DNA of 64,000 nucleotides, taken from assembly GCA_042090305.1 (NCBI GenBank), contig JBELJQ010000003.1, positions 7,981 to 71,980 on the forward strand. Direction: 5' to 3'. This DNA comes from TMED13 sp042090305. Lineage in GTDB: Bacteria; Pseudomonadota; Alphaproteobacteria; Methylaequorales; Methylaequoraceae. The translations under genes and the position numbers were made by a program. How positions within the stretch are numbered: the stretch's first letter is position 1; each line of letters opens with the position of its first letter. Of the stretch, positions 63,968-64,000 are shown in pieces. The notes under the pieces are model-generated. The model saw only the letters and a list, made by a program, of their open reading frames with translations. It did not search any database and was not told the DNA's origin.

Positions 63968-63999
63968 AAAAAAAAACCTGGCTTCTTAGCCAGGCTTTT
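63968..63999. terminator. Strong bidirectional intrinsic terminator
   Basis: CCTGGCT (63977-63983) pairs perfectly with AGCCAGG (63988-63994) around loop TCTT. A nine-base A tract precedes the stem and CTTTTC follows it, so it can stop transcripts from both sides. It lies about 150 bases after cobC and is the only GC-rich hairpin I found in an intergenic region. Confidence 0.85.
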
Positions 64000-64000
64000 C

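Overview
The window is low-GC (visibly near 30 %), densely packed bacterial chromosome. The arrangements point to an AT-rich, probably marine alphaproteobacterium. These include an ntrX tail followed by trkA-dat-hflX, uvrA divergent from ssb-gyrA-coaD-cyclophilin, DUF502-recG-sdhE-mfd, and an umuDC operon carrying the alphaproteobacterial LexA box GTTC-N7-GTTC. I cannot name the genus from sequence alone. There is no rRNA, CRISPR array, insertion sequence or recognisable prophage. One tRNA gene (Lys, anticodon TTT) is present.

Layout. 1-8.7 kb holds housekeeping genes: end of ntrX, trkA, a D-amino-acid transaminase, hflX (with no hfq before it), a 3-hydroxyisobutyrate-dehydrogenase-like enzyme, clpB, a CoA-transferase and a rhomboid protease. 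8.7-16.3 kb is a DNA-repair island. It has the four-gene ligase-associated set (PdeM-like phosphoesterase, Lhr-like helicase, metallo-beta-lactamase exonuclease, ATP-dependent ligase), then umuD-umuC plus a small third gene behind an SOS promoter. 16.3-39 kb is core genome: uvrA/ssb/gyrA/coaD/cyclophilin, tRNA-Lys, DUF502, recG, sdhE, mfd, a small parvulin, lactate permease, a YdjM-like membrane protein, typA and a DEAD-box helicase. A MoxR/CoxE pair and a MORN-repeat protein follow.

41.9-51.3 kb is a metal (most likely zinc) homeostasis island. It contains a secreted HMA protein with a MerT-like membrane protein, a DUF3299 protein, and a MacB/LolCE-like ABC transporter whose permease has a long His/Asp/Glu repeat loop (interrupted by a 100-N assembly gap). 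It also has a Fur-family regulator with Zur-type ligands, a PepSY protein, a protein resembling a degenerate ribosome recycling factor, a DUF1826 protein, a ZnuD-like TonB receptor and a CDF-like protein. A perfect Zur-type palindrome precedes the receptor and a close copy precedes zur. 51.5-61.3 kb is an accessory stretch: a flavin monooxygenase, an O-acetylhomoserine sulfhydrylase, a DUF6279 lipoprotein with atypical codon use, a PhyH oxygenase with a methyltransferase and a Na+/solute symporter, an MFS carrier and a second methyltransferase. 61.4-63.8 kb is a cobT-cobS-cobC operon for the last steps of cobalamin assembly. It is followed by a 17-nt copy of a tRNA-Ser 3' end and a strong terminator.

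The most rewarding targets are the zinc island (His-rich permease, RRF-like protein, DUF1826, Zur boxes), the SOS-controlled umuDC operon with its unknown third gene, and the PhyH-methyltransferase-symporter cassette. All functional calls come from reading motifs and gene order; no database search was run.
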